Below, in pieces: positions 8,775 to 15,164 of a DNA stretch of 20,778 nucleotides. The position numbers and the translations under genes are program-made. Source of the stretch: Myxococcales bacterium (GTDB taxonomy: Bacteria > Myxococcota > Polyangia > Polyangiales > Polyangiaceae); assembly GCA_003151595.1 (NCBI GenBank), contig PLXW01000164.1, forward strand, positions 561 through 21,338, given 5' to 3'. The notes under the pieces are model-generated. The model saw only the letters and a list, made by a program, of their open reading frames with translations. It did not search any database and was not told the DNA's origin. Each line of letters opens with the position of its first letter. Within the stretch, counting starts at the first letter, position 1.

Positions 8775-9455
8775 TTACCCGCCGAACGGAATGAACACGC
8801 TCGCGCCGAGCGTCACGATCACGTCGTTCACCAGGTGCTGATCGCCGACGAGCGCTTCCTGAAGCACGTGATCGCGCACGTCGAACCGCAGCGCGAACCA
8901 CTTGCCGATGAACATCTTCGTCCCGAGGCCCGCGCTTCCGGTGAGGCCGCGCGCCGTCTGATCGTCCGTGACGCCCGCGCCGATCGCCAGGTTGAAATCG
9001 AAGCGACTGATGCCGCCGCCCATCCAGCGAAGCTTGCCGTACGCGAACGTGTAGATGAGGTGCCCGAAGTACAGGCGCCCGGGCTTGTCGGTCGAGTCTT
9101 CGATCTGAATCTGCGGGTAGCGTCGCTCGTACGTGTCGGTGACGGCCGAGCGGAACCGCGTGAACTGAACGCTCGCTTCGAGCGCGAGATCTTCGGAGAA
9201 GTGAAACGTGTACGCGCCGCCGACGACCCAGTTCGACGAATAGAGATCGGCCGCGTAGTACCCGCCCATCGCCGACAGCTCGTGGCGATACGCCTTCGTG
9301 AAGAGGCGATCTTCCACGCCGCGGTAGTGACGGCCGCCGACGAGCTCCTCTTTCAGCTCCTCATCCACGCACTGGGCATGCGCCGCGCGGGGCACGAGCA
9401 AGGCCGCGAACGCGACAGCGACGCAAGCCAGACGGTCTACACCAGAGAAGCGCAT
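8775..9455 (-). CDS. outer-membrane beta-barrel protein of the GltA/GltB/GltH (NfsA/B) type
   Basis: A 226-aa protein with an N-terminal signal peptide (cleavage after AHA at residue 27). The mature protein opens with a short Cys-containing acidic segment (QCVDEELKEELVGGRHYRGVED). After it come alternating amphipathic strands with aromatic girdles, such as RHELSAMGGYYAADLYSSNW, VVGGAYTFHFSEDLALEASV and LYFGHLIYTFAYGKL. It ends in VTLGASVFIPFGG, an outer-membrane barrel C terminus. This is the myxobacterial outer-membrane beta-barrel domain found in GltA, GltB, GltH and Nfs proteins, thought to be the surface adhesion or export part of those machines. It is the first gene of the operon, 72 bp (or 27 bp if the TTG start is used) before the next gene. 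The GAGG directly abuts the ATG at 9455, so that start is slightly uncertain. Which paralogue it matches cannot be told by eye. Confidence 0.8.
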   Translation of the reverse strand: MRFSGVDRLACVAVAFAALLVPRAAHAQCVDEELKEELVGGRHYRGVEDRLFTKAYRHELSAMGGYYAADLYSSNWVVGGAYTFHFSEDLALEASVQFTRFRSAVTDTYERRYPQIQIEDSTDKPGRLYFGHLIYTFAYGKLRWMGGGISRFDFNLAIGAGVTDDQTARGLTGSAGLGTKMFIGKWFALRFDVRDHVLQEALVGDQHLVNDVIVTLGASVFIPFGG

Positions 9456-9467
9456 CCCTCGTTATCG

Positions 9468-9495
9468 GGTATCAGGCGCGCTTTTGCGCTGTCAA
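9468..9495 (-). promoter_or_regulatory. candidate sigma-70-type promoter for the glt-type operon
   Basis: On the minus strand there is a perfect TTGACA (9495-9490), a 16-nt spacer, then GATACC (9473-9468), which matches only three of six consensus -10 bases. It lies 13 nt upstream of the first ATG of the operon, so the leader would be very short. The spacer contains the palindrome GCGC-AAAA-GCGC (9489-9478). The -35 match is good, but the -10 is weak and myxobacterial promoters vary. Confidence 0.35.
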
Positions 9496-9561
9496 TGTGG
9501 CCGCGTGTCGCGACGGCGTTGCTTGCGGGAATCGCGGCAGAGGGCGCAGAGTGCGCACACG

Positions 9562-10365
9562 ATGCGTTGCGCGTGTGCTCTGGCGATCGGTGGGCTCGAT
9601 CCGGGCGGCGGCGCGGGGCTCACCGCGGACGTGCGTGGGATCGCGGCGGCGGGCGCGTTCGGCTGCGCGGTGATCGCCGTGATCACGGTTCAGTCGACTT
9701 CGGGGCTGCGCTCGGCGAAGGCGGTGGGCGCGAAAGACGTGCTGGCGCAGGCGCGCGAGGTCATTCGGCACCAGCGGGTGCGCGCGATCAAGACGGGCGC
9801 GCTGGGGAGCGAAGCGAACGTGCGCGCGGTGGGGGAGTTTCTCGCGCGACACGCCGAGATCCCGGCCATCGTCGACCCGGTGATGACCCCCACGCGCGGA
9901 CGCGGACGTCTGCTGGCGGAGCGCGCGATCAACGCCGTGCGAACAGCGCTCCTTCCGCGCGCGACGCTGGTGACCGCCAACGTGCCGGAGGCCGAAGCGC
10001 TCACCGGCAAGCGCGTCGCGAGCGTCGGCGAAGCGCACGACGCGGCGCTCGCGCTGTGCAAGCTGGGAGCGCGCGCGGCGATCGTGAAAGGGGGACACCT
10101 CGGCGGCGTGCAAGCGATCGACGTCCTGGCCATCGCCGGCGAAGAGAGCGTGATCGAGCTGCGCGCGAAGCGCCTTCGCTTGCCACCGATTCACGGAGGT
10201 GGGTGCACGTTCGCGGCGCTCGTCGCCGGTCGCGTCGCGGCCGACGCGCGCACGTTCGACAACGCCACGCTCCTCGACGCGATCCGGTGGGCCAAGCGCG
10301 TCCACCATCGCTCGCTCGCCGCCGCGTGGGACGTGGGCGGCGACATGCGCGTGCTCGTTCCGTGA
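9562..10365 (+). CDS. thiD: hydroxymethylpyrimidine/phosphomethylpyrimidine kinase
   Basis: A 267-aa protein. The open frame extends upstream to a TTG at 9484, but that extension is Arg/Cys-rich and unlike the family; the ATG at 9562 gives the normal ThiD length. ThiD phosphorylates HMP and then HMP-P to HMP-PP in cytosolic thiamine biosynthesis. The ribokinase-fold signatures are present: the N-terminal GGLDPGGGAGLTAD (10-23), KTGALGS (78-84), VDPVM (104-108), a TPNxPEAE-type motif seen as TANVPEAEAL (138-147), and the anion-hole/catalytic HGGGCTF (211-217) with Cys215 in place of the usual HGTGCT. The Thr-to-Gly change in that loop is mildly unusual. It stands alone: no other thi gene or thiamine-pyrophosphate riboswitch is visible in the 106-bp upstream gap, which it shares with the divergent glt-type operon. 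Confidence 0.9.
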   Translation: MRCACALAIGGLDPGGGAGLTADVRGIAAAGAFGCAVIAVITVQSTSGLRSAKAVGAKDVLAQAREVIRHQRVRAIKTGALGSEANVRAVGEFLARHAEIPAIVDPVMTPTRGRGRLLAERAINAVRTALLPRATLVTANVPEAEALTGKRVASVGEAHDAALALCKLGARAAIVKGGHLGGVQAIDVLAIAGEESVIELRAKRLRLPPIHGGGCTFAALVAGRVAADARTFDNATLLDAIRWAKRVHHRSLAAAWDVGGDMRVLVP

Positions 10366-10397
10366 GGCGCGGCTCGTCCGCCCGTCTCCCCGCGCAT

Positions 10398-10499
10398 CCT
10401 CACCCCCCAGCCCCCTCTCCCGCAAGGGGAGAGGGGGAGGAGCCAACGCGTGATCTCTCCTCCCCTCTCCCCTTGCGGGAGAGGGGCCGGGGGTGAGGG
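10398..10499. repeat. paired inverted copies of a ~40-bp palindromic (REP/BIME-like) element
   Basis: Copy one (10398-10440) and copy two (10459-10499) are near-perfect inverted copies separated by 18 bp. Each centres on CTCTCCCGCAAGGGGAGAG, itself a small hairpin, flanked by a CCTCACCCCC-type arm. Together they can fold into either two small hairpins or one long stem. The element sits just downstream of thiD and faces the 3' end of the convergent thiolase gene, a typical place for dispersed palindromes that protect or end transcripts. Sequences of this look recur in many GC-rich genomes; copy number here is unknown. Confidence 0.8.
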
Positions 10500-10532
10500 T
10501 TCGCGAGAGCCGCCGCGCAGATCTGCGAAGAC

Positions 10533-10667
10533 CTAGCCGAGCCGTTTCCGCTGCCAGCGGACGACCTGATCGCGGATCGCAATTTCCTGATCGCGGATCG
10601 CGTCGACACGATCGCGGATCGCATCTTCCTGATCGACGATCGCGTTCGACGCGATCCGCGATCGCAT
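10533..10667 (-). CDS. possible 44-aa heptad-repeat microprotein downstream of the thiolase (speculative)
   Basis: The minus strand reads ATG at 10667 to TAG at 10533. It encodes MRSRIASN, then the heptads AIVDQED, AIRDRVD, AIRDQEI and AIRDQVV, then RWQRKRLG. The frame is the same as the thiolase frame beyond its TAG. The heptads place Ala-Ile at coiled-coil core positions, and a tryptophan and basic cluster end the peptide. A GGAG lies only 1 nt before the ATG, which is too close for good initiation. Two further heptads upstream (AIVDREN, AIADRVE) are in another frame because one repeat unit has an extra base. Any 21-bp repeat yields heptads in every frame, so this may be non-coding. Confidence 0.2.
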   Translation of the reverse strand: MRSRIASNAIVDQEDAIRDRVDAIRDQEIAIRDQVVRWQRKRLG

Positions 10668-10686
10668 TCTCCCGATCGACGATCGC
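10568..10686. repeat. six tandem units of a 21-bp repeat with a 42-bp super-period
   Basis: Units begin at 10568, 10589, 10610, 10631, 10653 and 10674. Each opens with a 13-bp core, GATCGCGGATCGC or a variant (GATCGACGATCGC, GATCCGCGATCGC). The 8-bp spacers alternate between an AATTTCCT/ATCTTCCT/ATTCTCCC class and a GTCGACAC/GTTCGACGC class, so the true period is 42 bp. One unit is 22 bp long and breaks the three-base phase. The array ends 5 bp before the 3' end of the thiolase gene. The remaining sequence of this 326-bp gap (10500-10567) shows nothing I recognise. Confidence 0.9.
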
Positions 10687-10691
10687 TCTTG

Positions 10692-11897
10692 CTACCGCTC
10701 CACCAGCATCGCGATCCCCTGACCAACCCCGATGCACAGCGCGGCCATCCCGCGCTTCGCGTCGCGCGCGATCATCGCGTGCACCAGCGACCCGAGCACG
10801 CGGCACCCGCTGGACCCGATCGGATGCCCCAGCGCGATCGCGCCGCCGTTCACGTTCACGCGCGACGGATCCAGCTCGAGCCCGCGCACGCACGCGATCG
10901 ACTGCGCGGCGAACGCCTCGTTCAGCTCGACGAGATCCAGATCCTTCACGCTCCACCCCGCGCGCGCGAGCGCCTTCTTCCCCGCGGGGATCGGCCCTTC
11001 GCCCATCAGGTTCGGCTCCACGCCCGCCGTCGCGAACGCCACCACGCGCGCCAGCGGCGTCACGTTCGCCGCGCGCACGGCCTCTTCGCTCGCGACGACG
11101 ATCGCGCTCGCGCCATCGTTCAACGGCGAGCTGTTCCCCGCGGTCACCGATCCGCCTTTGCGAAACGCCGCCGGCAGCTTCGCCAGCTGCTCCATCGTGA
11201 CGTCGGGACGCGGCGACTCGTCGGCCGCGAACATCACCGGGTCGCCTTTCTTCTGCGGGATCGCGACGCCGACGATCTCGCGATCGAACGCGCCCTTCGC
11301 GATCGCCTCTCCCGCCTTCTTCTGCGACGCCTGCGCGAAGCGATCCTGCTCTTCGCGATCGATCTTCCACTTCTCGGCGACGTTCTCCGCCGTCTCGCCC
11401 ATCGATTGCAGCGGGAAGCGCTCGGCCATCTTCGCGTTTTCGAAGCGCCAGCCGAGCGTCGTGTCGAACACCTTGGGCGGCGTGCGATCGAAGCCGTCCG
11501 CGGCCTTCGCGAAGGCGAACGGCGCGCGCGTCATGCTCTCGACGCCGCCGGCCACGACCACGTCCGCGTCGCCGGTCCACACGCGCATCACGGCGTCGCT
11601 CACCGCCTCGAGCCCCGAGCCGCACAGGCGATTCACCGTCACCGCCGGCACCTCGTACGGCAAGCCGGCGAGGAGGCCAGCCATGCGCGCGACGTTGCGG
11701 TTGTCTTCGCCGGCCTGGTTGGTCGCGCCGAAGATCACTTGATCGACGCGCGCGCCGAGCGCCGCGTTCCGCGCCACGAGCGCTTTGATCAGATGCGCCG
11801 CGAGGTCATCGGCTCTCACCGTGGTGAGCGCGCCTTTGTATCTCGCGATCGGAGTGCGGACGGCGTCGACGAGATAGGCGGTGCGTAGCGCGTTCAT
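10692..11897 (-). CDS. acetyl-CoA C-acyltransferase (thiolase family)
   Basis: A 401-aa protein, full thiolase length, from an ATG at 11897. Thiolases cleave 3-ketoacyl-CoA with CoA, or condense two acetyl-CoA, through an acyl-cysteine. The nucleophile is Cys92 in NRLCGSGLEAV. The His and second Cys are His358 in NVNGGAIALGHPIGSSG and Cys388 in CIGVGQGIA; the spacing matches the Zoogloea enzyme (89/348/378). The last loop has GVG rather than the commoner GGG, a small variation. It begins 19 bp after a 3-hydroxyacyl-CoA dehydrogenase gene on the same strand, so the pair would carry out the last two steps of beta-oxidation, or run in reverse for acetoacetyl/3-hydroxybutyryl-CoA metabolism. Chain-length preference (FadA, AtoB or PhaA-like) cannot be decided from sequence by eye. 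Confidence 0.93.
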   Translation of the reverse strand: MNALRTAYLVDAVRTPIARYKGALTTVRADDLAAHLIKALVARNAALGARVDQVIFGATNQAGEDNRNVARMAGLLAGLPYEVPAVTVNRLCGSGLEAVSDAVMRVWTGDADVVVAGGVESMTRAPFAFAKAADGFDRTPPKVFDTTLGWRFENAKMAERFPLQSMGETAENVAEKWKIDREEQDRFAQASQKKAGEAIAKGAFDREIVGVAIPQKKGDPVMFAADESPRPDVTMEQLAKLPAAFRKGGSVTAGNSSPLNDGASAIVVASEEAVRAANVTPLARVVAFATAGVEPNLMGEGPIPAGKKALARAGWSVKDLDLVELNEAFAAQSIACVRGLELDPSRVNVNGGAIALGHPIGSSGCRVLGSLVHAMIARDAKRGMAALCIGVGQGIAMLVER

Positions 11898-11916
11898 TCC
11901 GCGTGACGGCTTAGCA

Positions 11917-12792
11917 TCACTTCGCCTCCGCGACGCCGTCCTTCCAGCGATAAAACCCCTCGCCCGTCTTCTTCCCGAGCTTGCCGGCGCGCACCATCTG
12001 CCGCAGCAGCGTGGGCGCGCGGAACTGCTCGCCGACTTCCTTGTAGAGGTGGTCGAGGATTGCCAGGCGCACGTCGAGCCCCACCAGATCGGTGAGCTTG
12101 AGCGGCCCCATCGGGTGGCGATACCCGAGCTCCATCGCGCGATCGATGTCGACCGCGCTGGCGACTCCCCCCTCGAGCATGCGAATCGCCTCGGCGCCGA
12201 GGATGACCCCGAGCCGGCTCGACGCGAAGCCCGGCGTGTCGCGCACCACGATCGGCGACTTGCGTATCGCCCGCGCGAACGCGAGCGCCCGTTCCACCGT
12301 GGCGTCGCTCGTCCCCAGGCCGCGCACGATCTCGAGCAGCTCCATCACCGGCGGCGGGTTGAAGAAGTGGAGACCGACGGTCCTCTCCGGCGCGCCGATG
12401 CGCACGCCGAGCTCGGTGATCGACAGCGACGACGTGTTCGACGCCAGCAGCGCATCGCCGGCCGCGGTCTTCATCGCGGCCCGGAAGAGCGCCGTCTTGA
12501 GCGCCATGTCCTCCGGCACCGCCTCAATGATCACATCGGCTCCATGGCACGCCTGTTCGAGGTCCGTGGCCGCAGAAAGCCGGGCGATCGTCGCGTCGCG
12601 GGCGGTGGCGTCGATCTTCTCCTTGGTGACCAGCTTCTCCAGCTGGGCTCGTATCGACGTCAAACTCTGCGTGACGCGCGCGGAGTCGATATCATGGAGC
12701 CGCGTGAGGAATCCTGCCGACGCGGTGACCTGGGCGATGCCCTGGCCCATCGTGCCGGTACCGAGAACGCAAATGGTCTGGGGGGATGTCAC
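11917..12792 (-). CDS. 3-hydroxyacyl-CoA (3-hydroxybutyryl-CoA) dehydrogenase
   Basis: A 291-aa stand-alone enzyme. I chose the GTG at 12792 because it places the NAD-binding motif at residue 9, as in the family; the frame is open further upstream to 12924 but that part crosses the start region of the divergent gene. The enzyme oxidises 3-hydroxyacyl-CoA to 3-ketoacyl-CoA with NAD+. Visible motifs are the Rossmann loop CVLGTGTMGQGIAQ (8-21), VIIEAVPEDMALK (87-99), ASNTSSLSITELG (117-129) and the catalytic LHFFNPPPVMELLEIV (141-156) with His142 and Glu154. The C-terminal helical domain has GYRHPMGPLKLTDLVGLDV and GKKTGEGFYRW. Length fits the HbdA/PaaH type, not the FadB fusion. It is the first gene of a two-gene operon with the thiolase. 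Confidence 0.92.
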   Translation of the reverse strand: MTSPQTICVLGTGTMGQGIAQVTASAGFLTRLHDIDSARVTQSLTSIRAQLEKLVTKEKIDATARDATIARLSAATDLEQACHGADVIIEAVPEDMALKTALFRAAMKTAAGDALLASNTSSLSITELGVRIGAPERTVGLHFFNPPPVMELLEIVRGLGTSDATVERALAFARAIRKSPIVVRDTPGFASSRLGVILGAEAIRMLEGGVASAVDIDRAMELGYRHPMGPLKLTDLVGLDVRLAILDHLYKEVGEQFRAPTLLRQMVRAGKLGKKTGEGFYRWKDGVAEAK

Positions 12793-12804
12793 GGCCGCAG
12801 CATA

Positions 12805-12821
12805 GGCACGCGATCGGCGTG
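12805..12821. promoter_or_regulatory. inverted repeat in the divergent hbd/diguanylate-cyclase gap (possible operator)
   Basis: GCACGC-GATCG-GCGTGC is a perfect 6-bp inverted repeat with a 5-bp centre. It lies in the 74-bp gap between two divergent starts, 13 bp from the dehydrogenase start. Dyads of this size suit a dimeric repressor. No regulator gene of the TetR or MarR type is nearby, and the region is so GC-rich that a chance dyad is possible. Confidence 0.3.
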
Positions 12822-12866
12822 CGCGGAAGCGGTTCGCAGCATCGGGAAGACTGGAGATGGTGAGCG

Positions 12867-14258
12867 GTGCGTAGAATCCTTTTGGTCGACGACAGCGCCA
12901 GCGCGAGGCACCTCCTCGCGGCAAAGCTGCGCGAACACGGATACGACGTCACCGACGCGCCCGACGCCGCGGTGGCCGCCGAGATCGCGCTGGCGCAACC
13001 GCCGCACGCCGTGGTCACCGATCTGTGGATGCCCGCGATCTCGGGGCTCCAGCTTTGCCGGTTGCTGCGCGCCGACGCCTCGACGTCGGCGGTGCCCATC
13101 GTGCTCCTCACGGCGTCGGATGATCGCCGCTCGCGCTTCTGGGCGCGGTGCGCGGGCGCGACGGCGTACGTCACGAAGACGGAGATCGATCAGCTCGTTC
13201 GCATCCTGGCCGAAGTGACGAAGGAGGGGGAGACGTACCCGCCGCCTCCCGCCACGACGCGCGGCGAGCTCGGTCGCGTGCAGGAGCGGCTCTCGGCGCT
13301 GCTCGACTCGGCGCTCTACGAAGCGACGATCTCGAACGAGATTCGCGCGCTCGCGCACAACGACGGCGACCTGCAGAAGATGTTCGGCGATCTCGTGAGG
13401 CTCGCGGCCGACGTCGTGAGCTACCGCTGGCTCGCGCTGTCGGCGACGGCGGACAACGCGCCGATCATGCTGCTCCACGCGAACGCGGGGGCGCGCGCGA
13501 ACGCGCAAGAAGAGGCGCGGCGATCGTTCGGCGCGCGCGAGGACGTGGCGGTGTCGGCGATCGAGGACGATCGCGCGCTCCTCGGCTCGCCGAGCGGAGC
13601 GCCGCTGGTGCACGCCATCAAGTTCGGCGCGATCACGCTGGGCTCCATCGCGCTGGGCCCGAACCCGCGCGGCGCGTCGAGCGAAGACCGTCGCTTGCTC
13701 GAGCTGCTCGCCTCCGAGCTCGGTGGCCCGCTGCGAATGGCGGCGCTCATCTCCGAAGCGCGACGCCTGGCCGCGACCGATTCGCTGACGGGCCTCATGA
13801 ACCGTCGCGCGTTCCTCGAAGCGATGGATCGCGAGCGCTCACGCGCCGCACGCCACACGTTGCCGCTCTCGGTCCTGATGCTCGACGTCGATCACTTCAA
13901 GCGCGTGAACGACACGCACGGCCACGACGCCGGCGACACGGTCCTTCGCGGCATCGCCGCGGTGCTCCACAAGATCGCGCGGAAGAGCGACTTCGTCTCG
14001 CGGTGGGGCGGCGAAGAGTTCATCGTTGCGCTCGCACAGACCGCGGAAGCGGGCGGCCGCGTCGCCGCCGAGCGCGTACGCCGCGCGATCGCCGACACCA
14101 CGTTCACGCTCCCCAGCGGCGAGCCGCTCCACGTCACGGCCTCGGTCGGGCTCGCCAGCGCGACGGCCGCGATCAACTTGGACGAGCTCGTGGCTCGCGC
14201 TGATCGCGCGCTCTACGCCGCGAAGGGTCGCGGAAGGAACCGGGTCGAGATCGGCTGA
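12867..14258 (+). CDS. response regulator diguanylate cyclase (REC-linker-GGEEF)
   Basis: A 463-aa protein from a GTG at 12867 with GGAG 10 nt upstream; the nearby ATG at 12857 runs into a stop. Residues 1-120 are a REC domain with the acidic pair Asp8/Asp9, phosphoacceptor Asp52 (VVTDLWMP), Thr82 and Lys104, all intact. Residues about 130-290 look like a degenerate GAF-type sensor (ITLGSIALGPN, SSEDRRLLELLASELGGPLR). Residues about 297-463 are a GGDEF domain (TDSLTGLMNRRAF, LMLDVDHFKRVNDTHGHDAGD). The active-site motif is GGEEF (381-385), expected to be active, and RKSD (372-375), five residues before it, is a canonical inhibitory I-site, so product inhibition by c-di-GMP is expected. It makes c-di-GMP on phosphorylation by an unknown histidine kinase not encoded here. 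The link to the neighbouring motility-type genes is only suggestive. Confidence 0.92.
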   Translation: MRRILLVDDSASARHLLAAKLREHGYDVTDAPDAAVAAEIALAQPPHAVVTDLWMPAISGLQLCRLLRADASTSAVPIVLLTASDDRRSRFWARCAGATAYVTKTEIDQLVRILAEVTKEGETYPPPPATTRGELGRVQERLSALLDSALYEATISNEIRALAHNDGDLQKMFGDLVRLAADVVSYRWLALSATADNAPIMLLHANAGARANAQEEARRSFGAREDVAVSAIEDDRALLGSPSGAPLVHAIKFGAITLGSIALGPNPRGASSEDRRLLELLASELGGPLRMAALISEARRLAATDSLTGLMNRRAFLEAMDRERSRAARHTLPLSVLMLDVDHFKRVNDTHGHDAGDTVLRGIAAVLHKIARKSDFVSRWGGEEFIVALAQTAEAGGRVAAERVRRAIADTTFTLPSGEPLHVTASVGLASATAAINLDELVARADRALYAAKGRGRNRVEIG

Positions 14259-14264
14259 ACGCCG

Positions 14265-15062
14265 CTAGGCGTGGCTCTCCTGCGGCGCGCCTTCGCTCTG
14301 CGCGTCGCTCGTCTCTCCGCTCTTCGGCCCGTCGCTGCTGTCGCGGCTCGACTTCGCGGCGTTCGTCAAGGGGCCTCCGCACTCGCACACGTCGGGGACG
14401 TGCTCGTGGTGATACACGCGCTCGCATCGCGGGCAGACGCGCGCGTCGGGCTCGAAGGCGATGATGATCTTGCTCTCCGCGCAGCGCTTGCCGACGACCT
14501 GCACCGGATCGAGCGTCAGCCGCTCGCCCGCGTTCTCGCGCGCCACCGGCAACACGATCTCGTCGCCGAACGAAACGACGGCAGGCACGCGCTTGCGCGC
14601 TTCGGTCGCGATCCACGCCGCCGCTTGCGGGTGACTCGCCGTGCGCACGCGGAGCTCGACCTCGCCGCCCCCTTCGTCGTGCCCCTTCACGACCACGGCC
14701 GCGAGCGCGCCGTCGTACGTCAGGCTATCGACCGCGTGCCACGGGACGCGCCGGATGCCCCCCTTTTCGATCCCTACGCCGCCGTCGCCCACGCGCAACG
14801 TCGGCTCGCCGCTCGTCCCGAACCATATGGCGAGCCCGACCAGCACGATCCCGCCGGCGAGGACCCATGTACCGTAGCTCGCGGAGGCGTCCACGTTCGT
14901 CACCACGACGCGCAGCCACTGCGCCCAGGCGCCAGCGCCGAGCACGAGCGCGCCAATGCCGCCGATCGCATAAACGACCGCCGGCTTCGCGGTAGGGAGC
15001 GGAAAGAAGCGACGCTCACGACGCTCGCGCTTCGACCTCAATTTCTTGTCGGCTTTGGCCAT
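14265..15062 (-). CDS. two-TM membrane protein with C-terminal zinc-ribbon-like motif, function unknown
   Basis: A 265-aa protein I do not recognise as a named family. The first 20 residues are strongly basic (KKLRSKRERRERR), followed by hydrophobic segments at about 28-49 and 65-82. Both ends therefore probably face the cytoplasm. Residues about 85-190 form a beta-rich domain reminiscent of a bacterial PH-like fold (LRVGDGGVGIEKGGIRRVPW followed by short strands). The C-terminal part has Cys210-x2-Cys213-x12-Cys226-x-Cys228 (CPRCERVYHHEHVPDVCECG), with two His at 218-219, which looks like a metal-binding ribbon. A Ser/Asp/Gly tail ends the protein. It converges on the diguanylate cyclase gene with only 6 bp between stops. 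The 102 bp upstream of its ATG show no clear promoter, and the ribosome-binding site is weak. Confidence 0.75.
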   Translation of the reverse strand: MAKADKKLRSKRERRERRFFPLPTAKPAVVYAIGGIGALVLGAGAWAQWLRVVVTNVDASASYGTWVLAGGIVLVGLAIWFGTSGEPTLRVGDGGVGIEKGGIRRVPWHAVDSLTYDGALAAVVVKGHDEGGGEVELRVRTASHPQAAAWIATEARKRVPAVVSFGDEIVLPVARENAGERLTLDPVQVVGKRCAESKIIIAFEPDARVCPRCERVYHHEHVPDVCECGGPLTNAAKSSRDSSDGPKSGETSDAQSEGAPQESHA

Positions 15063-15164
15063 CGGGACGCGGACCTTAGTCGCGAATCGGGCCTCGTGCC
15101 ACGTCTGGCCGGGCGGCGGGTAAGCGGAGAACGCGCCCCCCTCCCGGTCGGCGTCGGTCGGCGC

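Noticed and set aside
9456..9561. TPP riboswitch upstream of thiD
   Set aside because: The conserved CUGAGA and ACCUGA-type cores are not seen in the 106-bp gap.
10568..10686. CRISPR-like array
   Set aside because: The units are 21 bp with 8-bp semi-repeated spacers; there are no unique ~30-bp spacers and no cas genes.
9472..11625. 717-aa minus-strand open frame covering thiD and most of the thiolase
   Set aside because: It is out of frame with both real genes; its heptad segment comes from the 21-bp repeat.
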